From positions 1-50,925 of the forward strand of contig PXAT01000014.1 in the NCBI GenBank assembly GCA_003565775.1: 50,925 bases of DNA. Direction: 5' to 3'. Position numbers and translations under genes: made by a program. Positions 27,935 through 35,948 of the stretch are shown here, one piece after another (position 1 is the first letter of the stretch; the number at the start of each line of letters is the position of its first letter). The stretch is from Ectothiorhodospiraceae bacterium. Its GTDB lineage: Bacteria > Pseudomonadota > Gammaproteobacteria > Nitrococcales > Aquisalimonadaceae. The notes beneath the pieces were generated by a model that searched no databases, was not told the DNA's origin, and saw nothing but the letters and a program-made list of their open reading frames with translations.

Positions 27935-28324
27935 TCAGTCGCAGCGCGCCATCACGTCGATCTCCAGCATCAGACCGGGCAGGGCCAGGCTGCTGACCTC
28001 CACCGTCGTGTCTGCTGGATAGGGCGGCGTGAAATAGCGCTCGCGGCATTCAACGATCTGTTCGAAGTACCGCATGTCGGTGAGATAGATGTTGACCTTG
28101 AACACTCGGTCCAGGCCGGACCCGGCCTGACGCAGCACATGCTCCAGATTGCTGAAGACCTGGCGCGTCTGGGCCTCGAAGTCATCGACGCCGACCACAT
28201 TGCCGTCAGCGTCGATGGAGGCCTGGCCGGAGAGGTAGACGATACCGTTGACGACGCTGGCCTGACTGTAGGCGAACGGTTCGGCCCAGTCGAAGCCTGC
28301 ATCCAGCATGCGTGTTTCGTTCAT
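27935..28324 (-). CDS. RidA/YjgF-family protein lacking the catalytic Arg
   Basis: 129 residues from the ATG at 28324 with GAGGTGGG upstream; the open frame runs 29 codons further through a G/C-rich hairpin region with no homology. The Rid fold is clear (VVNGIVYLSGQ near 24-34, VFKVNIYLTDM near 74-84). In RidA proper an Arg at position 105 binds the carboxylate of the enamine/imine substrate; here that position is Asp105 (YPADTTVEV). It therefore belongs to the Arg-less Rid subfamilies, often found in catabolic operons, whose activity is different or unknown. Compare the three-domain Rid protein at 48974-50242, which keeps the Arg three times. Confidence 0.85.
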   Translation of the reverse strand: MNETRMLDAGFDWAEPFAYSQASVVNGIVYLSGQASIDADGNVVGVDDFEAQTRQVFSNLEHVLRQAGSGLDRVFKVNIYLTDMRYFEQIVECRERYFTPPYPADTTVEVSSLALPGLMLEIDVMARCD

Positions 28325-28346
28325 CGCCCACCTCGGTAATAGGAAG

Positions 28347-28366
28347 GGGGCGCCTGGCGGCGCCCC
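28347..28366. repeat. 8-bp perfect hairpin between SnoaL-like and RidA-like genes
   Basis: GGGGCGCC (28347-28354) and GGCGCCCC (28359-28366) pair around TGGC. Two weaker hairpins follow at 28371-28399. No U-run occurs on the minus strand, so it is more likely an mRNA processing or stabilising structure inside the operon than a full stop. Confidence 0.5.
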
Positions 28367-28427
28367 AAGGTGCCCGCTCGGGCGGAGGAAGGGGCATGCG
28401 CCCCGAAGCATTCGTTACCCTTCGCGA

Positions 28428-28814
28428 TCAGCGCAGGACGTTCTCGCCGCTCATGAAGACGTAGACGCGCTGGAAACGGCCGTCCTTGCAGTACCAGTGG
28501 TTGCAGTTGTGCAGCTCCACCTTGCCGCCGTTGTCGTCTTCCAGAATGACGTCAAAGCGTGAGGAAATCCGCTCCGCTTCCGCATCCACGGTGTGCTCGA
28601 AGTTGCCGTGCCAGATCGTCTTGTAGGAGCTGAACAGGGTCTCGAACATGGCCTTGATGCCCTGGTCGCGGCCTTCATGGACGATGGGCTGGGTCTGCAC
28701 GCAGAGGAAGGCATCCGGGTTGAAGCAGTCCAGCACCGGTTCCAGGTTCTTCTTGTCGACATTGGCGAAGTAGCGGTTAACGGCCAGGTCGATCAGGTAG
28801 TCGCGGTCGATCAT
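28428..28814 (-). CDS. SnoaL/NTF2-like small protein
   Basis: 128 residues from the ATG at 28814 with GAGGAG seven bases upstream; the much longer upstream frame overlaps the racemase-like gene and is spurious. The pattern Y-F-A-N-V-D-K-K-N-L-E-P-V-L-D-C-F, then a central GIKAMFETLFSSYKT helix and alternating strands ending WYCKDGRFQRVYVFMSG, matches the cone-shaped NTF2/SnoaL fold. Members are isomerases, cyclases, dehydratases or binding proteins; the active residues vary, so the reaction is open. It lies between the racemase-like and RidA-like genes in one operon. Confidence 0.75.
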   Translation of the reverse strand: MIDRDYLIDLAVNRYFANVDKKNLEPVLDCFNPDAFLCVQTQPIVHEGRDQGIKAMFETLFSSYKTIWHGNFEHTVDAEAERISSRFDVILEDDNGGKVELHNCNHWYCKDGRFQRVYVFMSGENVLR

Positions 28815-28861
28815 CGGTCTCTCCTCGGTTCGGGATAGGGTTGTTGCCGCCGATTGCGGTA

Positions 28862-29608
28862 TCAGTCGCCGAAACTGTGAAAAAGCGCGTCGTTGGGCGC
28901 TTCCGGCTGCGGGAAGGCACGCTTGCTGTGGCTCAGGTTCATGGCCAGCATCGCTTCGCAGAATTTGTACATCACCAGGCCCGGGTTGATCACCGGCACC
29001 GGCAGACGTTCCGCCAGGTAGGCATGCGACTGGTGCATGGTGGTGGAGCCCAGCACGATGACGTCGGCGCCATCCTCCTCGATGGCCCGCAGGGATTCCT
29101 GCTCCAGCTTCTTGAAGATCACCTCTTCCTTGCCGGCCAGCAGTTCCTTCAGGTCGGGCCGTGTGTCGATGTTGCGCATGGACGCCAGCCGGTCCCACAG
29201 CTTGTACTCGTTCAGATTCTTCTTGTAGAAGTGATACCACTTGTCCCACATGCTGATGATGGAAAACTTCTGGCCCAGCATGCAGGCGGCGTAATAACCC
29301 AGCCCGCCGGGGCCGAACACCGGGATATCCAGACGGGAGCGCAGCGGGTACAGCGCGGAATCGCTGACCGTGTCAATGCAGACCGCTGCGTAGCCTTCAC
29401 GCTGCGCCTCGAGGCCCGCTTCCATCACCGAGAAGTCCATCAGCAGGGCGTCATGGTAGCTGTCACCGAAGGCGGCCCCCGCCTTCACGGAGACGAATTC
29501 CGCGGCGTAGCCCGGAGCGATGATCTCGTCGGGTAGCTGCTTGGAACGGTTGGCGACGCTGTCCTCGTCCATCGGGATGGGGACAATAATCTTGACGCGT
29601 TTGGTCAT
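28862..29608 (-). CDS. Asp/Glu/hydantoin racemase-superfamily protein, one catalytic Cys missing
   Basis: 248 residues, the usual size of hydantoin racemase, aspartate racemase and maleate isomerase. Two-domain pseudo-symmetry is visible. The first catalytic Cys is present (Cys77, YAAVCIDTVSDSAL), but the second, normally in a VLGCAGM-type motif, is Ser188 (VIVLGSTTM). Arylmalonate decarboxylase has the opposite single-Cys arrangement, so loss of two-base racemisation with gain of a one-base reaction (decarboxylation, isomerisation) is possible. It is the first gene of the minus-strand operon behind a sigma-54 promoter. Its presence in the same regulon as a HyuAB system recalls hydantoin pathways, where a racemase serves the hydrolase. 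Confidence 0.82.
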   Translation of the reverse strand: MTKRVKIIVPIPMDEDSVANRSKQLPDEIIAPGYAAEFVSVKAGAAFGDSYHDALLMDFSVMEAGLEAQREGYAAVCIDTVSDSALYPLRSRLDIPVFGPGGLGYYAACMLGQKFSIISMWDKWYHFYKKNLNEYKLWDRLASMRNIDTRPDLKELLAGKEEVIFKKLEQESLRAIEEDGADVIVLGSTTMHQSHAYLAERLPVPVINPGLVMYKFCEAMLAMNLSHSKRAFPQPEAPNDALFHSFGD

Positions 29609-29680
29609 GGCTCCTCCGGTTTTTACTGGTGACCAGTCGCGTTTCGGCTGACTGGCCCTTCGTTTCAGTTACCAAGAAGA

Positions 29681-29695
29681 GCAAAACCCGGGCCA
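29681..29695 (-). promoter_or_regulatory. Sigma-54 promoter, racemase/SDR operon
   Basis: Minus-strand reading TGGCCCGGGTTTTGC: GG and GC are exactly 10 bases apart, with TTGC at -12 (A to C at the fifth position). It lies 73 bases before the racemase-like start codon and controls six genes. Confidence 0.75.
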
Positions 29696-29735
29696 AATTC
29701 CCCGTGCGCGGTTGTCGGTGAAAATAACCATATGG

Positions 29736-29786
29736 AAAACATTGGTTTGAGCGGTTTCAAGCCGTTGTTTTTATTTCAAAACATTG
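29736..29786. promoter_or_regulatory. Possible activator sites: two AAAACATTG repeats
   Basis: AAAACATTG occurs at 29736-29744 and 29778-29786, 42 bases apart (four helical turns), 40-105 bases upstream of the minus-strand sigma-54 promoter. A TTGAAACCGCTCAA-type inverted repeat lies between them. The spacing suits binding by a dimeric enhancer-binding protein, but the word was not found before the other sigma-54 promoters, so the link to the PrpR-type activator is weak. Confidence 0.3.
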
Positions 29787-29924
29787 TCTTGGGTGGTGCT
29801 CGGGGTTGCGTCGCGGTTAAGTTCGTTTCAGTCGTGCAACGGGTGGCTTTGACGTTGCCGCGGCGGTGAGTCGTGAACGCCGTGGCAGCCGGCGGCAGCG
29901 TGACGAGAAGCTGCAACTGACACG

Positions 29925-29958
29925 AAAAGGGCCGGGCTCCATCACGGAGTCCGGCCCC
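29925..29958 (-). terminator. Rho-independent terminator of the flavoenzyme/Tat operon
   Basis: On the minus strand GGGCCGGACTCC and GGAGCCCGGCCC form a 12-bp stem with one mismatch and a 5-base loop, followed by TTTTCG. It lies 26 bases after the stop codon of the Tat-signal gene. Confidence 0.85.
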
Positions 29959-29983
29959 TCGTCCCTTACCGGGCAAACCTGCC

Positions 29984-30235
29984 TCAGGTCATCGCGAAAT
30001 AGCCCACCGGAGCCACCACGCTGGCGCTGCTGGTGGTGGGCAGATCACAGCATCCCGCCCAGCGGGCATCATCCTGATAGCGTCGACGCAGGTCCTCGGC
30101 GGGATCCGGCGCCACAGGCCCGGACCGCAGTGCGGTCAGTGCCATGGTGGGCATTGCCAGCGCGGCGGTACCGATCCCGCTGGCCTGAAGGAAGCGGCGG
30201 CGCGACAGGTTGAAGCGATGAGTCTGGTGTTTCAT
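29984..30235 (-). CDS. 83-residue protein with twin-arginine signal
   Basis: The N-terminus has a strict Tat motif, NLSRRRFLQASG, followed by a moderately hydrophobic core (GIGTAALAMPTMALTAL); cleavage would leave only about 45 residues. The mature part is polar, with a W-A-G-C-C pair of Cys, and has no domain I recognise. GGAG lies seven bases before the ATG. It follows the flavoenzyme gene by 13 bases and precedes a terminator, so it is truly part of that operon. Tat export of so small a protein suggests a cofactor- or partner-bound passenger, a membrane anchor (uncleaved signal) or a remnant of a larger Tat subunit. Its longer open frame into the flavoenzyme gene is spurious. Confidence 0.72.
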   Translation of the reverse strand: MKHQTHRFNLSRRRFLQASGIGTAALAMPTMALTALRSGPVAPDPAEDLRRRYQDDARWAGCCDLPTTSSASVVAPVGYFAMT

Positions 30236-30248
30236 CGGCAATCTCCGT

Positions 30249-32348
30249 TCAGAAGTCGTCAAACACGGCCGGACGGGCTGGCGTGTCAAAGTTTTCCAGC
30301 TGCTCCAGGTCGCCCGGCATGATGTAGCGTTCCTTGCTGTCGAACAGCTCCCGCCCGGCCAGCATGCCTTCATAGATGGCGTGCTGAATCTGGCGCGGCG
30401 CCATGCAGTCACCAATACCATGAATCTGCGTCTCGGGCATCGCTTCCTTGAGTGCCGAGTAGAGGCGGTTGTCGGATTTGTGGCCAGTGGCGAGGACCAC
30501 GGTGTCGATGCCCTCGAGCACCTCCTCGTGACCGTTGAACAGACTGAAGATGGTGACCTTGTCGCCATTGATCTCCTTGGCCCAGCTCACGGTGCGGTGT
30601 TTCAGGCCCTTGGTGAAGAGCTCCTTGTACAGCACCGGCAGATCCAGCGTCGGTGCCATCAGCGGGAACAGCGAGGTGTGGCGCGTCACCAGTTCCACCT
30701 CGTGACCGCGGTCCAGCAGCAGTTCGGTCGAGCCGGCGGTGTAGCGGGAGCCGTCGTCGTCCAGCACCAGCACGCGCTTGCCGATTTCCGCGCTTTGTAG
30801 CAGTACCTCGTAGAAGGTCACCACATTCGGCTGATCCGCGCCCGGTAGCTGGTGCACCATCGGATTGACGCTGCTGAAGCCGTCCCGGCGCGGGCTTGAG
30901 CCGGTGGCGACGATGACGCCATCGGGCTGCATCTCCCGAATCATGTCCACGCTGGCCTCGGTGTTGAGCCGGATGTCGACGCCGTTCTTGCGCATATGGT
31001 GGTCGAGATCGCGGATGATCCAGCCGAAGGTGTGCCGCCGGGGGGTGCGCAGGATCATCTGCACCTGGCCGCCAAGCGCGTCGGATTTCTCCAGCAGGGT
31101 CACGTCATGGCCGCGGGACGAGAGTACTTCGGCGGCCTTCATGCCCGCGGGTCCGCCACCCACCACGACATATCTTTTCGCCGTTTCCGCCTGTTTCAGG
31201 GTCTGGGTGCCGAAGCGCCCCTCCCGGCCGGCGGCCGGATTCAGAATGCAGGGGGTGGGCTGGCCCTGGAAAATGCGGCCGATGCAGCCCTGGTTGCAGC
31301 GGATGCAGTGGTAGACATCCTCCACACGGCCTTCCTTCATCTTGTTGACGATTTCCGGGTCGGTGATCTGCGCCCGGGTCATGGCCACCATGTCGGCATC
31401 GCCATTGGCCACAATGTCCTCGGCGCTTTGCACGTCCTTCATGCCGCCTACCAGGAACACCGGGATGTCGCCGACCTCGCGTTTCAACTGCGCGGTCTTT
31501 TCCAGCAGCCAGCCGTCCGGCAGATCGGACGGACCGATGGCGTAGGTGATGCTGTGATAGGTGCCCGCGGTGGTGTTGATGAAGTCCACCAGGCCGGTGG
31601 CCTTGAGTCTCTTCGCCACCTCAATGCACTCATCGGCATCCAGCCCGCCCGGGACGAAGTCGCTCACCGGGATGCGCACGCCGACCACGAAATCCCGTCC
31701 GACTTTCTCGCGTACCGCTTCGATCACTTCAATGGCCAGGCGCAGTCGGTTGTCCAGGCTGCCGCCATATTCGTCCGTGCGCTTGTTGAACAAGGGCGAG
31801 AGGAACTGGTGCAGCAGATAGCTGTGACCGATGTGCACCTCGGTGCCGTCGAAACCGGATTCGCGGCAATAGGCCGCGCTCTGCGCCCACCAGCGCTTGA
31901 GTTCCTCGATGTCCTCCTTTTCCATCGCCTTGGGTATCTCGTGGGTTGCCGGCGAGCGGACCTGTGAGGGTCCCCAGAGGATCCGATAGTCATCCATCGG
32001 CGTGCTGGTGGCATTCAGACCGAAGTGGTTCAACTGCGCGAAGATCTTGCTGCCGTAATGGTGCACGCCGTCGGTCAGACGGCGGTCGCGCTGGATGATT
32101 TCCTTGCGGAAGCCCCAGCCGAAGTTGCGCATGCCGGTGGTGGACGTGGGGTGCACCATGCGATTACCGGCGATCATCAGACCCATGCCGCCGCGGGCGC
32201 GCTCCACCTTGTAGTCGATATGCCGCTGGTTGGTCATGCCGTCAATGTCGTAAGCCTTGACGTGAGCGGTCTGGAAGATCCGGTTCGGTACCGTGATGTT
32301 GCCGATCTGCAGCGGCGACAGGAGATGTCGGAACTGTTCATTGCTCAT
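30249..32348 (-). CDS. TMADH/FadH-type FMN-FAD-[4Fe-4S] oxidoreductase
   Basis: 699 residues. FMN barrel about 6-345 with active-site His172/His175 (VHIGHSYL), a complete cluster motif C348-x2-C351-x3-C355-x11-C367 in FadH spacing, then a Rossmann pair starting VVGGGPAGMKAAE near 393. Relatives include dienoyl-CoA reductase, trimethylamine/dimethylamine dehydrogenase and N-methylproline demethylase. It is more similar to the gene next door (32430-34562) than to the other two flavoenzymes here, so the pair is probably a tandem duplication whose copies may act on successive substrates or form a hetero-oligomer. It belongs to the operon from the minus-strand promoter at 34632-34646. Substrate unknown. 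Confidence 0.88.
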   Translation of the reverse strand: MSNEQFRHLLSPLQIGNITVPNRIFQTAHVKAYDIDGMTNQRHIDYKVERARGGMGLMIAGNRMVHPTSTTGMRNFGWGFRKEIIQRDRRLTDGVHHYGSKIFAQLNHFGLNATSTPMDDYRILWGPSQVRSPATHEIPKAMEKEDIEELKRWWAQSAAYCRESGFDGTEVHIGHSYLLHQFLSPLFNKRTDEYGGSLDNRLRLAIEVIEAVREKVGRDFVVGVRIPVSDFVPGGLDADECIEVAKRLKATGLVDFINTTAGTYHSITYAIGPSDLPDGWLLEKTAQLKREVGDIPVFLVGGMKDVQSAEDIVANGDADMVAMTRAQITDPEIVNKMKEGRVEDVYHCIRCNQGCIGRIFQGQPTPCILNPAAGREGRFGTQTLKQAETAKRYVVVGGGPAGMKAAEVLSSRGHDVTLLEKSDALGGQVQMILRTPRRHTFGWIIRDLDHHMRKNGVDIRLNTEASVDMIREMQPDGVIVATGSSPRRDGFSSVNPMVHQLPGADQPNVVTFYEVLLQSAEIGKRVLVLDDDGSRYTAGSTELLLDRGHEVELVTRHTSLFPLMAPTLDLPVLYKELFTKGLKHRTVSWAKEINGDKVTIFSLFNGHEEVLEGIDTVVLATGHKSDNRLYSALKEAMPETQIHGIGDCMAPRQIQHAIYEGMLAGRELFDSKERYIMPGDLEQLENFDTPARPAVFDDF

Positions 32349-32429
32349 GAGGCTGTAGCTCCCTGTGTCAAAGGTGAATCCGGCGACGGGGCAGGCCGGA
32401 CCGCCGGATCGATTTCTTGTTGTCGTCGA

Positions 32430-34562
32430 TCAACCCCGTGCCGCAAGAGTCGCCCGCTTGTCGCCAAGCATGGACCGTTCCCAGGAATCGTCGAATTCCT
32501 CCAGCTCCCCCTGCTCGATGTAGCGGGAATGGTCGAACAGTTCGCGTCCCGCCAGCATTCCTTCGTAGATGACGTCCTGCAATTGCCGCGGCAGCAAGCA
32601 GTCACCGATGCGGTGCAGGTTCTCCACCTGGCCATCGAGTTGCCGGAACAGGGCGTCGTCGGCCGCATGGCCGGCGGCGATGATGAAGGTGTCCGCCTGG
32701 AGGGTATCGCTGTCCTGGTCGGTGAACAGGTTGAACAGCTGTGCCTCGCCGCCCTGCACGTTGCGCACCCAGGAATTGATGGTGTACTCCAGACCCTTGC
32801 GGAACACGTGCTGGTAGTTCACCGGCAGATCCAGGGTCAGGGCCAGGTTCGGTGAAAGGGCGTTGAAGCGGCTTACCAGGTGAACGCTGTGACCTCGATC
32901 CAGCAGGTATTCGGCGGTGCCCAGGGCATACCGGCCGCCGTCCTCGTCAAACAGCACCACGCGCTTGCCCACGGCGGACGGATTCTGCAGAACTTCGGGC
33001 ACGCTGAGCACGTTGTCCTGATCCATGCCGGGCACGAAGTCCACCGCCGGCCGGGTCGAGGTGAAACCGGTCTTGATCGGCGTCGAGCCGGTGGCCAGGA
33101 GCACGCCGTCGGCGCCGAAACTCTTGACGGTGTCCACGTCGACGGGTGTGTTCAGGCGCACATCGACCCCGGCCTTGCGGATCTGGCGTTCCAGATCCTC
33201 GGTGACAAAGGCGAACTTGTGGCGGCGGGGCAGCATGGCCGCCAGGTTTACCTGGCCGCCAAGGCGGTCGGATTTCTCCAGCAGGGTGACGCGGTGGCCA
33301 CGCTGCCGCAGGGTCAGTGCGGCCTTCATGCCGGCGGGGCCACCCCCCACCACCAGCCAGTGGGCTGAGCGTCCGGCCGGTTCCAGAGTATGGGGGCCGA
33401 ACCGCTGCTCGCGGCCCGCCGCCGGGTTGACCACGCAGGAGATGGCGTTGCCCACCATGAGCCGTGCGATGCAGGCCTGGTTGCAGCGGATGCAGTTGGT
33501 GATCTCGTCCTCGCGACCCTCCAGCAGCTTGTTGGCGAACTCCGGGTCCGCGATCTGCGTGCGGGTCATGGCGATCATGTCCGCGGCACCGGCAGCCACC
33601 ATTTCTTCTGCTTTGGCCGGGTCCACGATGTGGCCGACGATGAACATCGGGATGTCGCGTACCGACCTGATGGCTGCCCGCATCTTCGCGCCGCGCTCCA
33701 CCAGCCAGTTCTCCTCGTAATCGCCGGGTGGAATCTGGTCGGCGTGGGCGGCATAGGTGCCGGCCGTGGCGCTGACGTAGTCCACCATGCCGGTGGCCAC
33801 CATCAGTTTGGTCATCTCGATGGCCTGGTCGGCCTGCATGCCGTCCACGGTGCATTCGTCCATGGAAACCCGGATGCCAACGGTGAAGTCCGGTCCGACG
33901 GCCTTGCGCACGGCCTCGATGGTTTCGATCGGGAAGCGCACGATGTTTTCCAGGCTGCCGCCGTACTCGTCGGTACGCTTGTTGTAGACGAAAGACAGGA
34001 ACTGCTGGTGCAGGTAGCCGTGGGAGTAGTGAAGCTCCACGCCGTCAAGGCCAGCCTCCCGGGCATTGATGGCGGCCTGGGCGAAGTGCTCGTTCACTTC
34101 CTGCATTTCCGCCCTGGTGATTTCCTTGGAGCCCTCGTTATAGGCCGGCGATTTCATCGCCGAAGGGGCCCAGAGCACCCGGTAATCGTCCAGTGCGCCG
34201 GTGCGGCCCTGGGGGCCGAAATGCATGATCTGGGCAACAATGCGGCCGCCAAAGGCATGTACCGCCCGGGCCATTTCCGCGTCGCGCTCGATGTTCTCGC
34301 GACGGTTGCCTCGTACCAGCGTTCGTCCGGGGCCGGTAGACGTGGGGTGCACGTGTCGGCCACCGGTGACCAGCAGTGCGCAGCCGCCCTGGGCGCGCGC
34401 CGCCTGGTAGTAGATGTCGCGGTTGTTGGTCAGGCCGTCGCGGGAGTGGTAACCCTTGGCATGGGCCGTCTGCATCAGTCTGTTGCCCACTTCAAAGCTA
34501 CCGATCTTCAGTGGCGAAAGCAGGTGCGGATACTTTTTCAGGCCGGGCTTGCTGTCACTCAT
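32430..34562 (-). CDS. TMADH/FadH-type FMN-FAD-[4Fe-4S] oxidoreductase
   Basis: 710 residues. FMN barrel about 10-350 with His178/His181 (LHYSHGYL), a complete cluster motif C357-x2-C360-x3-C364-x11-C376, and a Rossmann domain from LVVGGGPAGMKAAL. It is the first gene of the operon; a GAGGGA site precedes the ATG. The N-terminal extension compared with its downstream paralogue is about eight residues. Both keep all four cluster Cys, in contrast to the flavoenzymes at 20035 and 44713. They should accept a hydride from NAD(P)H or the substrate and pass electrons through the cluster; demethylation of N-methyl compounds and alkene reduction are both known in the family. Confidence 0.88.
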   Translation of the reverse strand: MSDSKPGLKKYPHLLSPLKIGSFEVGNRLMQTAHAKGYHSRDGLTNNRDIYYQAARAQGGCALLVTGGRHVHPTSTGPGRTLVRGNRRENIERDAEMARAVHAFGGRIVAQIMHFGPQGRTGALDDYRVLWAPSAMKSPAYNEGSKEITRAEMQEVNEHFAQAAINAREAGLDGVELHYSHGYLHQQFLSFVYNKRTDEYGGSLENIVRFPIETIEAVRKAVGPDFTVGIRVSMDECTVDGMQADQAIEMTKLMVATGMVDYVSATAGTYAAHADQIPPGDYEENWLVERGAKMRAAIRSVRDIPMFIVGHIVDPAKAEEMVAAGAADMIAMTRTQIADPEFANKLLEGREDEITNCIRCNQACIARLMVGNAISCVVNPAAGREQRFGPHTLEPAGRSAHWLVVGGGPAGMKAALTLRQRGHRVTLLEKSDRLGGQVNLAAMLPRRHKFAFVTEDLERQIRKAGVDVRLNTPVDVDTVKSFGADGVLLATGSTPIKTGFTSTRPAVDFVPGMDQDNVLSVPEVLQNPSAVGKRVVLFDEDGGRYALGTAEYLLDRGHSVHLVSRFNALSPNLALTLDLPVNYQHVFRKGLEYTINSWVRNVQGGEAQLFNLFTDQDSDTLQADTFIIAAGHAADDALFRQLDGQVENLHRIGDCLLPRQLQDVIYEGMLAGRELFDHSRYIEQGELEEFDDSWERSMLGDKRATLAARG

Positions 34563-34631
34563 TCCTCAGTCCCTCTCTCGTTTTGTGAGCGCCGGCGGTT
34601 CTGTTGCCACCGGTTGACCGAAGACACTGTT

Positions 34632-34646
34632 GCAACCCCGATGCCA
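34632..34646 (-). promoter_or_regulatory. Sigma-54 promoter, tandem flavoenzyme operon
   Basis: Minus-strand reading TGGCATCGGGGTTGC: GG and GC exactly 10 bases apart, TTGC at -12. It lies 70 bases before the first flavoenzyme start codon. Confidence 0.8.
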
Positions 34647-34907
34647 GTGTTCCGGCCGTTCGCTCGGACCCGACAGCGATCGCAGCAGCGGCGGGGGCTT
34701 ACCGGAGCGCGGTCGGTGCAGGGGTGCGCATTGCCGTCTCGGCTCCGGTTTCATCCCTGCAACCATGGCCGTTCCGCGAGGAAACCCGGCAGGCACCGGT
34801 GCGCCACGTCGGGTACCTGGGAGATTTCAGCCGTGACGGGGTTTCCGCCTGTCCCCGCGGTGCTGTGCCATGGCCCGACAGAGGGTCGCCGGCCTCTCCA
34901 TACGGGC

Positions 34908-34922
34908 TGGCACAGCCATTGC
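34908..34922 (+). promoter_or_regulatory. Sigma-54 promoter, second alpha/beta-fold gene
   Basis: TGGCACAGCCATTGC: GG at 34909-34910, GC at 34921-34922, 10 bases between, TTGC at -12. The leader would be about 80 bases. A second TGGCAC at 34989 lacks a -12 element and is not counted. Confidence 0.8.
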
Positions 34923-35011
34923 TGAGTATTTCCGGAAGCGGGCCTGGTGGGGTCGGGATAGTTCTCGTGCCGGTCGTGCTTGGCGACTGGCACGGCTCGG
35001 GGGAGAGAGGC

Positions 35012-35827
35012 ATGAAAATTCGCAAGGGCTATGTAGACACCGGAGAGGGACAGGTGCATTACCGGTCCACGCAGGGCGCCGGGCCGCCGGTGGTGTTCCT
35101 GCACCAGACCGCGAGTTCCTCGGCCATGTGGAACGGCATGATGACCATCATGGAAGGGCGCCGCTGCATCGCCCTGGACACGCCGGGTTTCGGCGGTTCC
35201 TACGACCCGGAGGACGTGCCGGACATCGGCTATTACGCCCGGGTGATGACGGAGGCCCTGGACGCAATGGGCGTGCGGCAGTTCCATCTCTGCGGCCACC
35301 ACACGGGTTCCTGTATTGCCGTGGAAATGGCTGCGGAGTTGCCGGCCCGTGCCCTGAGCCTCGCCATGTTCGGGCCGGTGCAGCTCACGCAGGAAGAGCG
35401 CGATCAGTTCCGGCCACACTTTTCCACGCCCTTCGCGCCGGATGCCGATGGTTCGTACCTGAAGCAGACCTGGGATTATCTGGCCGGCCTGGGGGCCGAC
35501 AAGGCCCTGGATCTGCACCATCGCGAGGTGGTGGACACCCTGCGGGCCTGGCACGGACGGGTGCAAGCCTATAATGCGGTCTGGGAGCAGGATTTTCCGG
35601 CATTTCTGAAGCGCTTGCGTTGCCCGATGCTGTTCCTCTGCGCCCGGGATGATGTGCTCTGGCCCTATTTTCAGCGCGCCGCCGAAGCGCGCCCCGATGC
35701 CCTGCTCGAGGTCGTTCAGGGCGCGAATTTCGAGCCGGACCTGGATGCCGCCAGTAGTGCTCGAGCGTACGAGGCCTTCCTGGCACAGAATGGAGGATGG
35801 CGGCAGGACGCGGCGTCGCAGCGGTGA
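35012..35827 (+). CDS. Alpha/beta-hydrolase-fold protein with His in place of the nucleophile (paralogue)
   Basis: 271 residues from the ATG at 35012 with GGGAGAGAGG upstream; the frame extends 136 codons further back without homology. Same framework as the 18939 protein: GYVDTGEGQVHYR, FLHQTASSSAMW, LDTPGFGGSYDP and an elbow reading L-C-G-H-H-T-G-S, so His97 occupies the nucleophile position. The acid loop is present (LCARDDVLWPY), but the late His is absent (VQGANFEPDLD). Two paralogues sharing both changes, each with a private sigma-54 promoter, point to a retained non-hydrolytic function. Likely soluble and cytosolic; no signal peptide. Confidence 0.82.
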   Translation: MKIRKGYVDTGEGQVHYRSTQGAGPPVVFLHQTASSSAMWNGMMTIMEGRRCIALDTPGFGGSYDPEDVPDIGYYARVMTEALDAMGVRQFHLCGHHTGSCIAVEMAAELPARALSLAMFGPVQLTQEERDQFRPHFSTPFAPDADGSYLKQTWDYLAGLGADKALDLHHREVVDTLRAWHGRVQAYNAVWEQDFPAFLKRLRCPMLFLCARDDVLWPYFQRAAEARPDALLEVVQGANFEPDLDAASSARAYEAFLAQNGGWRQDAASQR

Positions 35828-35948
35828 AACCGGTGGTTGAGGGGCTGCAACGCTGGTTCTTCGGGTGTTGGTCAGGAGTTTTGGGGGTGTCCCGGAAAAG
35901 CTAACTGAAACAATTGCTTGTCTCTTTATCAGTCAGAGTTTGAGGCGA

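Larger units (their letters stand above)
29609..29983. other. Regulatory gap between the racemase operon and the flavoenzyme operon
   Basis: 375 bases with no gene. From left to right: a minus-strand sigma-54 promoter (29681-29695), A/T-rich DNA with two direct repeats (29736-29786), and the terminator of the flavoenzyme operon (29925-29958). The A/T-rich block contrasts with the rest of the window. Confidence 0.65.
34563..35011. other. Divergent control region with two sigma-54 promoters
   Basis: 449 bases with no credible gene; open frames crossing it lack homology. Contains the minus-strand promoter 34632-34646 and the plus-strand promoter 34908-34922, some 260 bases apart, so shared activator sites may lie between them. 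No clear repeat was recognised in that interval. Confidence 0.6.

Noticed and set aside
28347-28366. Hairpin as a terminator that splits the racemase operon
   Set aside because: No U-run follows on the coding strand and the next genes are tightly spaced without a visible promoter.
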